Assembly: GCA_029243485.1 (NCBI GenBank)
Contig: JAQWRY010000003.1
Location: 1-64,000 of the forward strand
Length of the DNA stretch: 64,000 nucleotides
Direction of reading: 5' to 3'
DNA from: Candidatus Binatia bacterium
Lineage (GTDB): Bacteria; Desulfobacterota; Binatia; UBA12015
The notes under the pieces are model-generated. The model searched no databases. It was not told where the DNA came from and saw only the letters and a program-made list of their open reading frames with translations. Shown here piece by piece: positions 16,243 through 24,117 of this stretch (its first letter is position 1; the number at the start of each line of letters is the position of its first letter). The position numbers were made by a program, and so were the translations under genes.

Positions 16243-17304
16243 TCAGTCCCGGCGCTCTAGTCCCCTGCCGGTGATGAGCGGTAGATCGAGTGCCGACAGG
16301 GGACCGGTTCTCGCGTTACAGACGGCGGGAATCGCGTTCACGATGCGGGTCGCGGTGAGGATGACCCCGCCGACCGCGTGGTCACCGTGCTCGTCTTCCA
16401 TGTTGAGCACGCACTCAAGCCGCGGGACGCCCTCGATGAAGATTCGGTAGCCGCCCTTGCCAGTCGCCCACTCGGGCGCAAGGTCATCGTCGAGCCGGGT
16501 GACGTGTTCGACGATGAGCGCCGGACGTCCGTTCACGAACCCCTGCACCTCGAACCGCAGTGCGCCCATCGTGCCGGGCTCGACCGTGTGGTCGCCGATC
16601 TGGATGGGCTTCGTCGCTTCGCATCGTTCGTGGATCTCCTCGATCTTCTCGAGTTCGACGCCGAGACCCTCGGCGAGGACGCGGATCGTGCCGCCCCATG
16701 CGAACGTGAGCGAGCCGGGGATCAGGAGCAACGGTGTGTGGTCCATCGGCTTGCCGAAGCCCATCGTCTCGAACAGCACTTCGGGCTGATCGTAGTTCGC
16801 GTAGTTCACGATCTCCTGGATGCGGACCTGGTCCCAGCGCTCCGCGAGCCCGGTGAGGACGAGCGGCAGCGCGTCGTTCGCGAAGCCGGGGTCGATTCCG
16901 CTCGTGAGGAAGGAGCTGTTGCCCCGTTCGCACGCGGCTTCGATCTTCGGCGACATCTCGGGGATCGAGCGCGGATGAACGAGCCCGACGATGGAGCTCG
17001 AGACGACGTTCTTGCCGGATTCGAGAATGCGGCAGATGTCGGCCAGGGCCTCCATCGGCCGGAGATCGGCCGTGGCCGTGTAGGAGACGCAGTCAGCGTC
17101 GGTCGCGAGGATCGCCTCGACATCGTTCGTTGCCGCGATCCCGGTGGTCGGACTGATGCCGGCGAGCTCTCCCGCGTCTCGGCCCGCCTTGCTCTCGCTG
17201 TGTACGAGCACTCCGACCAATTCGAGTTCCGGGTGCCCGATGATCGCGCGCAGCGCGTAGCGTCCGACGTTCCCCGTGCTCCATTGAATGACTTTGTATG
17301 GCAT
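16243..17304 (-). CDS. DapB-like NAD(P)-dependent amine/hydroxyacid dehydrogenase
   Basis: A 353-residue protein with an N-terminal Rossmann fold (KVIQWSTGNVGRYALRAII) resembling dihydrodipicolinate reductase and 2,4-diaminopentanoate dehydrogenase. It is longer than DapB (about 270) and lacks the lysine-pathway signature, so a role in diaminopimelate synthesis is unlikely. Relatives are common in mycobacteria and uncultured Proteobacteria near lipid-catabolism genes, with unknown substrate. The stretches SGIDPGFANDALPLVLTG and GKPMDHTPLLLIPGSL are conserved in that group. The C-terminal GPLSALDLPLITGRGL is also typical. It is preceded on the same strand by the SRPBCC gene. Confidence 0.8.
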   Translation of the reverse strand: MPYKVIQWSTGNVGRYALRAIIGHPELELVGVLVHSESKAGRDAGELAGISPTTGIAATNDVEAILATDADCVSYTATADLRPMEALADICRILESGKNVVSSSIVGLVHPRSIPEMSPKIEAACERGNSSFLTSGIDPGFANDALPLVLTGLAERWDQVRIQEIVNYANYDQPEVLFETMGFGKPMDHTPLLLIPGSLTFAWGGTIRVLAEGLGVELEKIEEIHERCEATKPIQIGDHTVEPGTMGALRFEVQGFVNGRPALIVEHVTRLDDDLAPEWATGKGGYRIFIEGVPRLECVLNMEDEHGDHAVGGVILTATRIVNAIPAVCNARTGPLSALDLPLITGRGLERRD

Positions 17305-17418
17305 CCGCAGTCCTCCCAGCGGTGTCTATACGGCCCACTTCGCGCCGCGTCGAGTTTACGGCTCGCGGTGGGGGGATGGGAGCTTCTGCCGATTTCGGCC
17401 GGCCCGGGGGGCGAGGGG

Positions 17419-17931
17419 CTACCTCGGAGTTGCGGGGGAGGCGGCACGTTTGCGCCGGGCGGCGATACCACGCTCGACGGCGGCCTTGATCAGCTTGTCG
17501 TTGTCCTTGGAGATTGCGCGGTGTACCCGCCGCTCGAGTAAGAAGCGCAAGATCGGGTTGAAGACGTGGTAGGTCTCGCGAAAGTGCACACGGGTTCGAC
17601 CGTTGCCGAGGTCTTCGAGCCGGGTCGAGCCGCTTGCTTCGGACCACAGTGGTCTTCCAACCGCGTCGTAGCGCCAGCTCTCGAACGGTTTCACCTCAGT
17701 GAGCCACTCCCACGAGCGCGCTTGCCCGCCGGAGAGCAGGTAGCGGGGCACGCGGAACCAGGTGCGTCGGACGAGGCCGTTCCCGTCGGCATCGCCAGGG
17801 TGGAGGATTTCGATCTTCACGTCGCCGTGCTCGACGTTGCGACGAGACCAGAAAATGGCCCAGATCTCCTCCGGCGTTGCTTCGATTTCGAACGAGTAGC
17901 GGTGATCCTGCATCCGAGTCTCGGGTCCCAT
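17419..17931 (-). CDS. SRPBCC-fold (START-like) protein
   Basis: A 170-residue protein with the helix-grip pattern of the SRPBCC superfamily: YSFEIEATPEEIWAIFW at the start, GNGLVRRTWFRV, alternating strands ending GNGRTRVHFRETYHVF, and a long C-terminal helix with FLLERRVHRAISKDNDKLIK. Such proteins bind hydrophobic ligands in a deep cavity and act as carriers, cyclases or hydrolase-like enzymes. The ligand is unknown. The start may instead be the methionine six residues downstream (MQDHRYSF). It probably shares a transcript with the DapB-like gene 114 bases downstream and is divergent from the decayed cytochrome region. Confidence 0.75.
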   Translation of the reverse strand: MGPETRMQDHRYSFEIEATPEEIWAIFWSRRNVEHGDVKIEILHPGDADGNGLVRRTWFRVPRYLLSGGQARSWEWLTEVKPFESWRYDAVGRPLWSEASGSTRLEDLGNGRTRVHFRETYHVFNPILRFLLERRVHRAISKDNDKLIKAAVERGIAARRKRAASPATPR

Positions 17932-18025
17932 CCTGCCAGACCCCGAACCACTGTTCGATAGATCTTGCGGCCGACCGGTTTTTTGGGGTCGGATCGTTGC
18001 AATTCGTACGACAGCGGAGGTCGTG

Positions 18026-18480
18026 ATGGCGGAATCGAAGGGGTCGGACGCACAGGGAACGAGTCGCGTGTTGATCGTGGCGCTTGTGTCGGTGGTCGTC
18101 TTTCTCGGGTTCGCGCTCGTGATGGTGGCCGTCGGTCGCTCGGGGGAGAGCGGTGTCCCGCCGGCCGTGGAACGCGTGAACGTTCTCGCGTCGCCGACGA
18201 CGGCGATCTGCCAGAAGTGCCACGCCGCGCAGGTCTAGGAGTTCATTCCGGACTGTCAGCGCAACGCGCTCTTCCACATGGAAGGGCCGGAGATTACCCG
18301 CAATGGGAGATCTACTAGGAGTCGAAGCACGGGATCTCGTACGCGACGCAGGGCATGAGTGGTACTGAGACGCGAAGCCCGGGACGCTCACCGTTCTCGA
18401 TTTCCGTGCGCCGACGTGCGCCGTCTTTCATCTCAGCGGCTTCGGCTCGAGTGCGACGACGCATGACGTCGGTGATCGGC
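18026..18480 (+). pseudogene. Multihaem c-type cytochrome, decayed
   Basis: The ATG (after GCGGAGG) begins a protein with an N-terminal membrane anchor (VLIVALVSVVVFLGFALVMV) and one intact haem motif, ICQKCHAAQV, followed at once by TAG. The same frame continues EFIPDCQRNALFHMEG. Other frames carry WEIY, a stop, ESKHGISYATQGMSG, then APTCAVFHLSGFG and TTHDVGDRL, stretches typical of hydroxylamine-oxidoreductase or cytochrome c554-like multihaem proteins. One haem motif has become CAVFH. At least two stops and two frame changes are needed. The gene probably once encoded an anchored periplasmic multihaem electron carrier. Confidence 0.55.
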
Positions 18481-18481
18481 T

Positions 18482-18790
18482 CACCTGCACTACTCGGACG
18501 TCTGGCTCTTCGTCCCGGTCGGCGTCGGGATCTTCGCGACTGCGGCCGCCGCAACGCTTGGCGCGCTCGAGCGGCCGACGAGATCGGACTACGGGTGGTC
18601 CGCCGCGGCGATGGTCGCAATGCTCTTGGTCGGTCCGTTGGGAAGCCTGCTGCATCTAGGGGGCAGCGTGGGTCCGGCGGGCGAACTGGTGGAGGAACGC
18701 CTCCTGCGGGGGGCGCCTCTCATGGCCCCGCTCCTCTTCAGCAACGTCGGGTTCCTGGGGCTCATCGCTCTGATGGATCCGGAGGAGTGA
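18482..18790 (+). pseudogene. Membrane protein C-terminal fragment
   Basis: This open stretch of 102 codons has no start codon and is bounded upstream by a TGA. It reads LHYSDVWLFVPVGVGIFATA, then GALERPTRSDYG, MVAMLLVGPLGSLLHLGG and APLLFSNVGFLGLIALMDPE before TGA. It contains three hydrophobic segments, so it is the C-terminal part of a polytopic protein. It follows the decayed cytochrome in another frame; the two may be the same operon or a fusion. I do not recognise the family. The stop lies 13 bases before the SnoaL-like gene's ATG. Confidence 0.45.
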
Positions 18791-18803
18791 AGAACGCTAT
18801 GCC

Positions 18804-19319
18804 ATGGGGATGGAAGACAGAATCCAGGCTCTGGAGGCTCGCCTTCTGGCGCTCGAAGACGCCGAGGCCATCCGCCAACTGAAGGCGCGCTACGGTGAGC
18901 TCGTAGATTCTCGTTTCGGGGACGAGGGCTTGCTCGAAGCCGACCGCGTGGCGGGCATCGCAGACGAGATCGCCGCGCTGTTCACTGTCGATGCCGTTTG
19001 GGACGGAGCCGCACTGGGAATGAGCCGCGGCCGGGAGGAGATTCGTACCCGTTTCCTCGAGTCGACGTTGACGTTCAGCTGGCACTTCTTCGTAAAGCCT
19101 CAGATCGAGGTCGCCGGTGACACGGCGACCGGCCGCTGGGACATTCTCTCTCCCTGTACGATGCCCGGCGATCGTCCCTTCTGGATGGTGGGTGTGGAAG
19201 ACGACCGCTATGAGCGTGAAGATGGCGTTTGGAAGCACCAGTCGATGAGCCTCCGCGTGGTGTTCATGTCTCCGTACGATCGCGGGTGGGCGAAGAACGC
19301 AAAGGCGGCGCGCTCGTGA
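18804..19319 (+). CDS. SnoaL-like (NTF2-fold) protein
   Basis: A 171-residue protein of the SnoaL-like group of the NTF2 superfamily, cone-shaped alpha+beta barrels used as cyclases, isomerases or dehydratases. The N-terminal helix pattern LEDAEAIRQLKARYGELVDS and the strand ALFTVDAVWDGAALG are typical of the SnoaL_4 group found beside steroid and polyketide genes. The catalytic dyad cannot be assigned by eye. The TGA stop overlaps the GTG start of the following LLM gene (GTGA), so the two are translationally coupled and probably work together. Confidence 0.8.
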   Translation: MGMEDRIQALEARLLALEDAEAIRQLKARYGELVDSRFGDEGLLEADRVAGIADEIAALFTVDAVWDGAALGMSRGREEIRTRFLESTLTFSWHFFVKPQIEVAGDTATGRWDILSPCTMPGDRPFWMVGVEDDRYEREDGVWKHQSMSLRVVFMSPYDRGWAKNAKAARS

Positions 19320-20149
19320 AGATCGGCATCACCATTCACGCGACGGACCAGACGATGAATCCGGTGGCTCTCGCCCGCGAGGCGGAGGCGCGCGGCTTCT
19401 ACTCGTTCTACATCCCCGAGCACACTCACATCCCGACGAGTCGCCGGACACCAGCGCCGACGGGTGAAGAGGTCTTGAGCGAGGAGTACAAGCGGAGCCT
19501 CGATCCCTACGTCGCGCTGGGCGCGGCATCTTCGGTGACCGAGAACATTTTCCTCGGTGTCGGTATCGGGCTCGTCGCACAGCACGACCCGATCACGTTC
19601 GCCAAGGAGATAGCCACGCTGGATCACCTGTCCGGAGGGCGGTTCGTCTTCGGCATCGGGTACGGCTGGAACCACGAAGAGATGGAGAACCACGGGATCG
19701 ACGTGAAGCGGCGCCGCGCTCTCGTGCGTGAAAACATGCTCGCGATGGAGGCTCTGTGGAAGGACGAAGTTGCGAGCTTCTCCGGCGAGTACGTCTCGTT
19801 CGAGCCAAGTTGGCAGTGGCCGAAGCCGATTCAACGGCCCCGTCCTCGGGTTCTCATCGGCGGCGGCGCCGGGCCGAGGCTGTTCTCGCACATTGCGGAG
19901 TTCGCTGATGGCTGGTTGCCGATCGGAGGCGCCGGCATCAGGAAGTCCCTGGAGGAGCTGCATCGCGCGGTCGAGGAGCGGGGGCGCGATCCGAAGGACT
20001 TGCACGTCGTGCCGATGGGCGTTTTGCCAAAGCCGGGGAAGCTCGACTACTATCGGGAATCCGGCTGCACCGAGTGTGTGCTTCGACTTCCGGCCGGCGC
20101 GCGGGACGAGGTTCTGCCCGTCCTCGATGAGTACGCCGAGCTTCTCTGA
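19316..20149 (+). CDS. LLM-class (luciferase-like) F420/flavin oxidoreductase
   Basis: A 277-residue TIM-barrel protein of the luciferase-like monooxygenase superfamily, of the sort annotated as F420-dependent. VKIGITIHATDQTMNPVALA begins the barrel, followed by FYIPEHTHIPTSRRTP, FLGVGIGLVAQHDP and the strong family segment LDHLSGGRFVFGIGYGWNHE. PRPRVLIGGGAGPRLF lies in the second half. The GTG start overlaps the preceding stop by four bases. Whether the cofactor is F420 or FMN is not shown. Coupling to a SnoaL-fold partner suggests a two-step transformation of a hydroxylated or ring substrate. Confidence 0.85.
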   Translation: MKIGITIHATDQTMNPVALAREAEARGFYSFYIPEHTHIPTSRRTPAPTGEEVLSEEYKRSLDPYVALGAASSVTENIFLGVGIGLVAQHDPITFAKEIATLDHLSGGRFVFGIGYGWNHEEMENHGIDVKRRRALVRENMLAMEALWKDEVASFSGEYVSFEPSWQWPKPIQRPRPRVLIGGGAGPRLFSHIAEFADGWLPIGGAGIRKSLEELHRAVEERGRDPKDLHVVPMGVLPKPGKLDYYRESGCTECVLRLPAGARDEVLPVLDEYAELL

Positions 20150-20283
20150 ACTTTGCGGGGCGGCCGTCGATAGGGGGGTGTCGAAGTGTGTGGTACTCGC
20201 AGAGCTCCGGCCTGGTGTACCCTAGAGGCAGCCCGCGCCAGCTCGACCGCGGCGACTCGGGCTCCCGGGCCGCCTCGGAGCGC

Positions 20284-20805
20284 TCACTTCCAGAATGTGC
20301 GCCAGCTCTCCCAGCTCTGCGGGATCGTCCCCATCCCGACCTGGTTCTTCGGCCACTCGGCCGGGGGGAGGGGCAGCGGGTTGGCGCCGACGTCGCTGCC
20401 GTACCAAAGCAGGTGGCGGCGCCGAACGAAGAGCCATCGCCGGTCGCGTCGCTCGTACGTGTCCCGGTACTGAATGGCCTGGTGGATCCATTGCTCGCCG
20501 AGCTGCGTCTCGTTCTTGCAGTAGACGACACCGGTCGCGTGGTCGTCGTCCTGGAAGTCGATCAGGTGGTTCCCGACGAACAGGATGGTGATGCCGACTT
20601 CGCGCAGTTGTGACTCGAAGTTCGCGCGTAAGGCCTCGTGCCCGAACACGTCTCGTCCGACCTGGACGTCGTCGACGAAGAGTCCGACGAGAGTGTCGAT
20701 GTCGCGGCTATCGATCGCGAGCGCGTAACGATAGGCGAGTTGGCGAATGTCGTCCCGTGCGAGGAGCCGGCCCAGATCGTCCATGGGAATGGCGATAGCG
20801 GCCAC
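20284..20805 (-). CDS. SnoaL-like (NTF2-fold) protein
   Basis: A 173-residue NTF2-fold protein. DIRQLAYRYALAIDSRDIDT, LVGLFVDDVQVG, NHLIDFQDDDHATGVVYC and YERRDRRWLFVRRRHLLWYG show the usual order of helices and strands. Relatives include ring hydroxylase beta-like, scytalone dehydratase-like and steroid isomerase-like proteins. The start may be the Met at residue 8. It lies 12 bases downstream of the desaturase on the same strand and is the last gene of a long run that begins near 30204. The 133 bases after its stop to 20150 hold nothing recognisable. Confidence 0.8.
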   Translation of the reverse strand: MAAIAIPMDDLGRLLARDDIRQLAYRYALAIDSRDIDTLVGLFVDDVQVGRDVFGHEALRANFESQLREVGITILFVGNHLIDFQDDDHATGVVYCKNETQLGEQWIHQAIQYRDTYERRDRRWLFVRRRHLLWYGSDVGANPLPLPPAEWPKNQVGMGTIPQSWESWRTFWK

Positions 20806-20817
20806 GGTGGGACGCGA

Positions 20818-21966
20818 TCAAGCGGCGCGGGGCGGATAGTCGGCAGCGGTGACCGGGTTCGCTCCCTGGTAGTCGGTCCAGGCTTCGCGCTCGAAGTCGT
20901 ACAACTTGCAGTGCTTCGTGGAGTCGAAGTACTCGCGGAAGCGGTACGGATAGGACTGACTCACGTCGGAATCGGCCTTGTTCAGAGCCTTTGCCGCGTC
21001 GGGGAGGTTGTAGAACGGGATCCGCGGGTCGACGTGGTGCGGCACGTGCACGAAGATATTGTGCCAGAAGAAGTTCAGCCAAAGCGGCATGACGTAGTTG
21101 CAGGTCGTCTCGACCTGGCCAGCGTACTTCCGCCAGCGACGCCGGGTGTGCCAGGGCATCTGCGGAGAGATGTGCTGGATGTAGACGGCCCAGCCGATCA
21201 GCGCGTTCCACATGAACCAGGGAACGAACAGGACCTTCGTCCAGGTCCACAAAGCGCCACCGATCGTGCCGGTCTGCGCCCAGCCGAACCAACCGACGGC
21301 GACGGACATCACCACCAGGAAGGTCGTGACGGCGATGCGGTCGCGCAGGAACGCACGCTCCATCTTGTCCGGCGGTGGCATGTTTACGAGCCGATTCCAC
21401 CAGATCTCGCGTGTGTAGTAGGTGCCAGCGCCGAAGAGGGACCAGTCCATGCGGTGCCGCAGCTTCTCCCAGCGCGATAGCTTCTGGTACTCCTCCAGCG
21501 TGACGGGATGCCAGACGAAGTCGAGCCCCTCACAACCGGGGAATGCGTGGTGCACGCGGTTGTGCCCGTAAGCCCACACCGAAAACGTGTGCAGGCTCGG
21601 CAGCATCGCGAGCTGGCCCACGAAGTAGTTCAGGCGAGGGCTCTTGAACAGCGAGCCGTGGGCCGCGTCGTGCCCGATGACGAAGAGCGCCGCAATCGCG
21701 AGCGAGGTCAGGAACCAACCGGCGAGGACCAGCGACACGGAGCTGCTGGCGAGGAGCAGGCCGGTTCCGAGCGCGTAAACCGTGAGATCGCGGCCGAGGT
21801 AGAGAAGTCCCTTCCAGGTGGGGTTCTCGTAACACGCCTTCGGGATCGAGCGGGCGAGGGCCCGGATCGTCCGGCGCTTTTCTTGGCTGACGCCATTGGT
21901 GACCATGGGCGGCGTGGCGTCGCTAAGGACAGGCGTCTCGAGGGTCTCTAGGTTCATCTGCGTCAT
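20818..21966 (-). CDS. Membrane fatty acid desaturase
   Basis: A 382-residue membrane di-iron desaturase or hydroxylase. The three histidine boxes are HDAAHGS, HNRVHH and HVPHHVD, in the order and spacing of the FA_desaturase family. Hydrophobic spans flank them (VYALGTGLLLASSS, FLTSLAIAALFVIG and a central pair). It inserts a double bond or hydroxyl into an acyl chain, using electrons from a ferredoxin or cytochrome b5-type donor not seen here. The start was set at MTQMNLETLE; the longer frame adds a basic stretch without homology. It lies downstream of the alcohol dehydrogenase with a 123-base gap. Confidence 0.88.
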   Translation of the reverse strand: MTQMNLETLETPVLSDATPPMVTNGVSQEKRRTIRALARSIPKACYENPTWKGLLYLGRDLTVYALGTGLLLASSSVSLVLAGWFLTSLAIAALFVIGHDAAHGSLFKSPRLNYFVGQLAMLPSLHTFSVWAYGHNRVHHAFPGCEGLDFVWHPVTLEEYQKLSRWEKLRHRMDWSLFGAGTYYTREIWWNRLVNMPPPDKMERAFLRDRIAVTTFLVVMSVAVGWFGWAQTGTIGGALWTWTKVLFVPWFMWNALIGWAVYIQHISPQMPWHTRRRWRKYAGQVETTCNYVMPLWLNFFWHNIFVHVPHHVDPRIPFYNLPDAAKALNKADSDVSQSYPYRFREYFDSTKHCKLYDFEREAWTDYQGANPVTAADYPPRAA

Positions 21967-22089
21967 AATGGGCGTGCGGCGGGTGGAGGGGCGCAGCAGT
22001 AACGGCGGGCCCGCGCTCCGAAAGCCAGGTTCTTTAAGTACCACGCCGGCGCCAGGCCTGCCATCGGGTTTTGGGCCCGTAGCGGCGGC

Positions 22090-24117
22090 TCAGTTAGGCC
22101 GCCCGACGATGTAAGCCTGGATTTCCTTGATTTCTTCCTCCGTCAGAATTCCCCCGAATGCGGGCATTCCCACGCCGGGCATGCCCTTCTGCACGATCGC
22201 GACGAAGGCATTCTTCATGTCGGGTGCGGAGTGGCGCAGGTCCACGAGAGCCCCGCCGCTGATCGCCGTTACGCCGTGACAGCGAGCGCACCAGCGGTGG
22301 TAGAGGTCCTCCTTCTTGGCCACGGTGCCGTCGCGGCTCGCCATGATCTCTTCGATCACAGCAGACGTGATGGCCTGATCCGACAGGGCGAAGGTGTGGA
22401 CGACCCCCTCGGCGGGGGTGTTCCCGGCCTGTTGGGCGGCGTCGCCGCCCACCAGACCAAAGGCACCCCCCCAGCCTGCGACGATCGTCACGTACTGGAC
22501 CCCGTCGACCGCGTAGCTGACCGGCGCGGCGATGATCCCGTTGCCGGCGTGGAACTCCCACAGCTTTCGGCCGTCGGTTGCGTTCAGTGCGATGAAGCGG
22601 CCGTCCGCGGTTCCTTGGAAGACGAGGTTGCCACCGGTGGTTAGAGTGCCGCCGTTCCACGGCATCGCGTAGGGATGGCGCCAAGCCTCTTCCTGCTTCA
22701 CGGGATCCCAGGCAAGGAGATGGCCCCCGACGATCTCGCGGACGAGTGTGGCGAAAACAGCGAGGTCGGTCTCCGTGTTGAAGTGCTCGTCGGTGAGGAG
22801 CTCTTTGGGGTTGAAGCGATACGCGCCGACCACCTCTTGGGCGGGAATGTAGACGAGGCCGGTATTGGGATTGAATGACATCGGCTGCCAGTTGTGGCCG
22901 CCGAACGGCGTCGGCTTCACCATCGCGATCGCGTTGTCGTAGTTCGCGGTTCCGGTTTCGTGGGGGCGGCCGGTCTTCGGATCGACGCCGTCGGACCACG
23001 TCACCTCGACGTAGGGTTTCGCGGAAAGGAACTCGCCGGTGACGCGGTCGATCACCCAGAAGTAGCCGTTCTTCGGCGCCTGCATGAGGACCTTGCGGGT
23101 CTTCCCATCGATCTCGAGGTCGGCGAGGATCATGTGCTGGGTTGCCGTGAAGTCCCAGTTGTCGCCCGGGGTGGTCTGGAAGTGCCACTTCAACTCCCCG
23201 GTGTCGGGATCCAGGGCGAGGATCGAGGAGAGGTAGAGGTTGTCGCCGCCGCCGGGGCTGCGGTGGACGCGGCTCCACGGTGAGCCGTTGCCCGTGCCGA
23301 CGTAGAGCAGGTTCAGGTCGGGATCGAAGGCCATCGAGTCCCAGGCCGTGCCTCCGCCGCCGATCTTCCACCATTCGCCGCCCGACCAGGTCTTCGCGGC
23401 TTCCTCGAGAGCCTTGGATTCGAAGCCGTCCGCCGGATTGCCCGGGACGGTGTACGTCCGCCAGGCGAGCTTCCCGTCCTTCGTGTCGTAGGCCGAGACG
23501 TACCCGCGCACGCCGAACTCGGCACCGCCGTTCCCGATGATGACTCGGCCGTTCACGACCCGCGGGGCACCGGTGATCGTGTACGGCTTCGACTGGTCTA
23601 CGGTGACGACCTTCCAAACCGGCTTCCCGGTCTTGGCGTCGATGGCGATCAGCCGGCCGTCGAGCGTTCCGACGAAGACCTTGCCGTCGTAGACGGCGAC
23701 GCCACGGTTCACCACGTCGCAGCACGCCTTTGCGCCGACGGCCTTCGGAACCTCGGGATCGAACCGCCAGAGTTCCTTGCCAGTCTTGGCGTCGAGCGCG
23801 AACACGACGCTCCAGGCGCCCGTCGCGTACATCACGCCGTCGATGACGATCGGGGTGGCTTCGTGGCCACGCTTCTGACCCGTCTTGTAGCTCCAGACGC
23901 GGACGAGACGGTTGATGCTCTCGGGGGTGACCTGATCGAGCGGACTGAAGCGCTGCTCGGCGTAGTCGCGGCCGTGCGTCATCCAGTTCTGCGGCTCGGC
24001 GTCCGCGTTTCGGATACGCGCATCGTCGACGGAGGCGGCGCCTCCCCCAGCTGCGTGCACCGAGAGAGGGACGAGCAAGAGGGCGATCAGCAGCAGGCGA
24101 CGACGCATCGGGTTCAT
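22090..24117 (-). CDS. PQQ-dependent quinohemoprotein alcohol dehydrogenase
   Basis: A 675-residue periplasmic enzyme. A signal peptide (residues 1-22) precedes an eight-bladed propeller with repeated tryptophan-docking motifs such as DAKTGKELWRFD. The vicinal disulfide Cys132-Cys133 (KACCDVVNRG), unique to PQQ alcohol dehydrogenases, is present. The catalytic Asp is Asp322 in GDNWDFTATQ, and residue 324 is Thr rather than the Asp expected in lanthanide-dependent enzymes, so a calcium enzyme is predicted. A C-terminal cytochrome c domain carries CARCHG (610-615) and a likely Met ligand in GVGMPAFGG. It oxidises primary or secondary alcohols. Its ATG overlaps the upstream ligase stop (ATGA). 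Confidence 0.92.
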   Translation of the reverse strand: MNPMRRRLLLIALLLVPLSVHAAGGGAASVDDARIRNADAEPQNWMTHGRDYAEQRFSPLDQVTPESINRLVRVWSYKTGQKRGHEATPIVIDGVMYATGAWSVVFALDAKTGKELWRFDPEVPKAVGAKACCDVVNRGVAVYDGKVFVGTLDGRLIAIDAKTGKPVWKVVTVDQSKPYTITGAPRVVNGRVIIGNGGAEFGVRGYVSAYDTKDGKLAWRTYTVPGNPADGFESKALEEAAKTWSGGEWWKIGGGGTAWDSMAFDPDLNLLYVGTGNGSPWSRVHRSPGGGDNLYLSSILALDPDTGELKWHFQTTPGDNWDFTATQHMILADLEIDGKTRKVLMQAPKNGYFWVIDRVTGEFLSAKPYVEVTWSDGVDPKTGRPHETGTANYDNAIAMVKPTPFGGHNWQPMSFNPNTGLVYIPAQEVVGAYRFNPKELLTDEHFNTETDLAVFATLVREIVGGHLLAWDPVKQEEAWRHPYAMPWNGGTLTTGGNLVFQGTADGRFIALNATDGRKLWEFHAGNGIIAAPVSYAVDGVQYVTIVAGWGGAFGLVGGDAAQQAGNTPAEGVVHTFALSDQAITSAVIEEIMASRDGTVAKKEDLYHRWCARCHGVTAISGGALVDLRHSAPDMKNAFVAIVQKGMPGVGMPAFGGILTEEEIKEIQAYIVGRPN

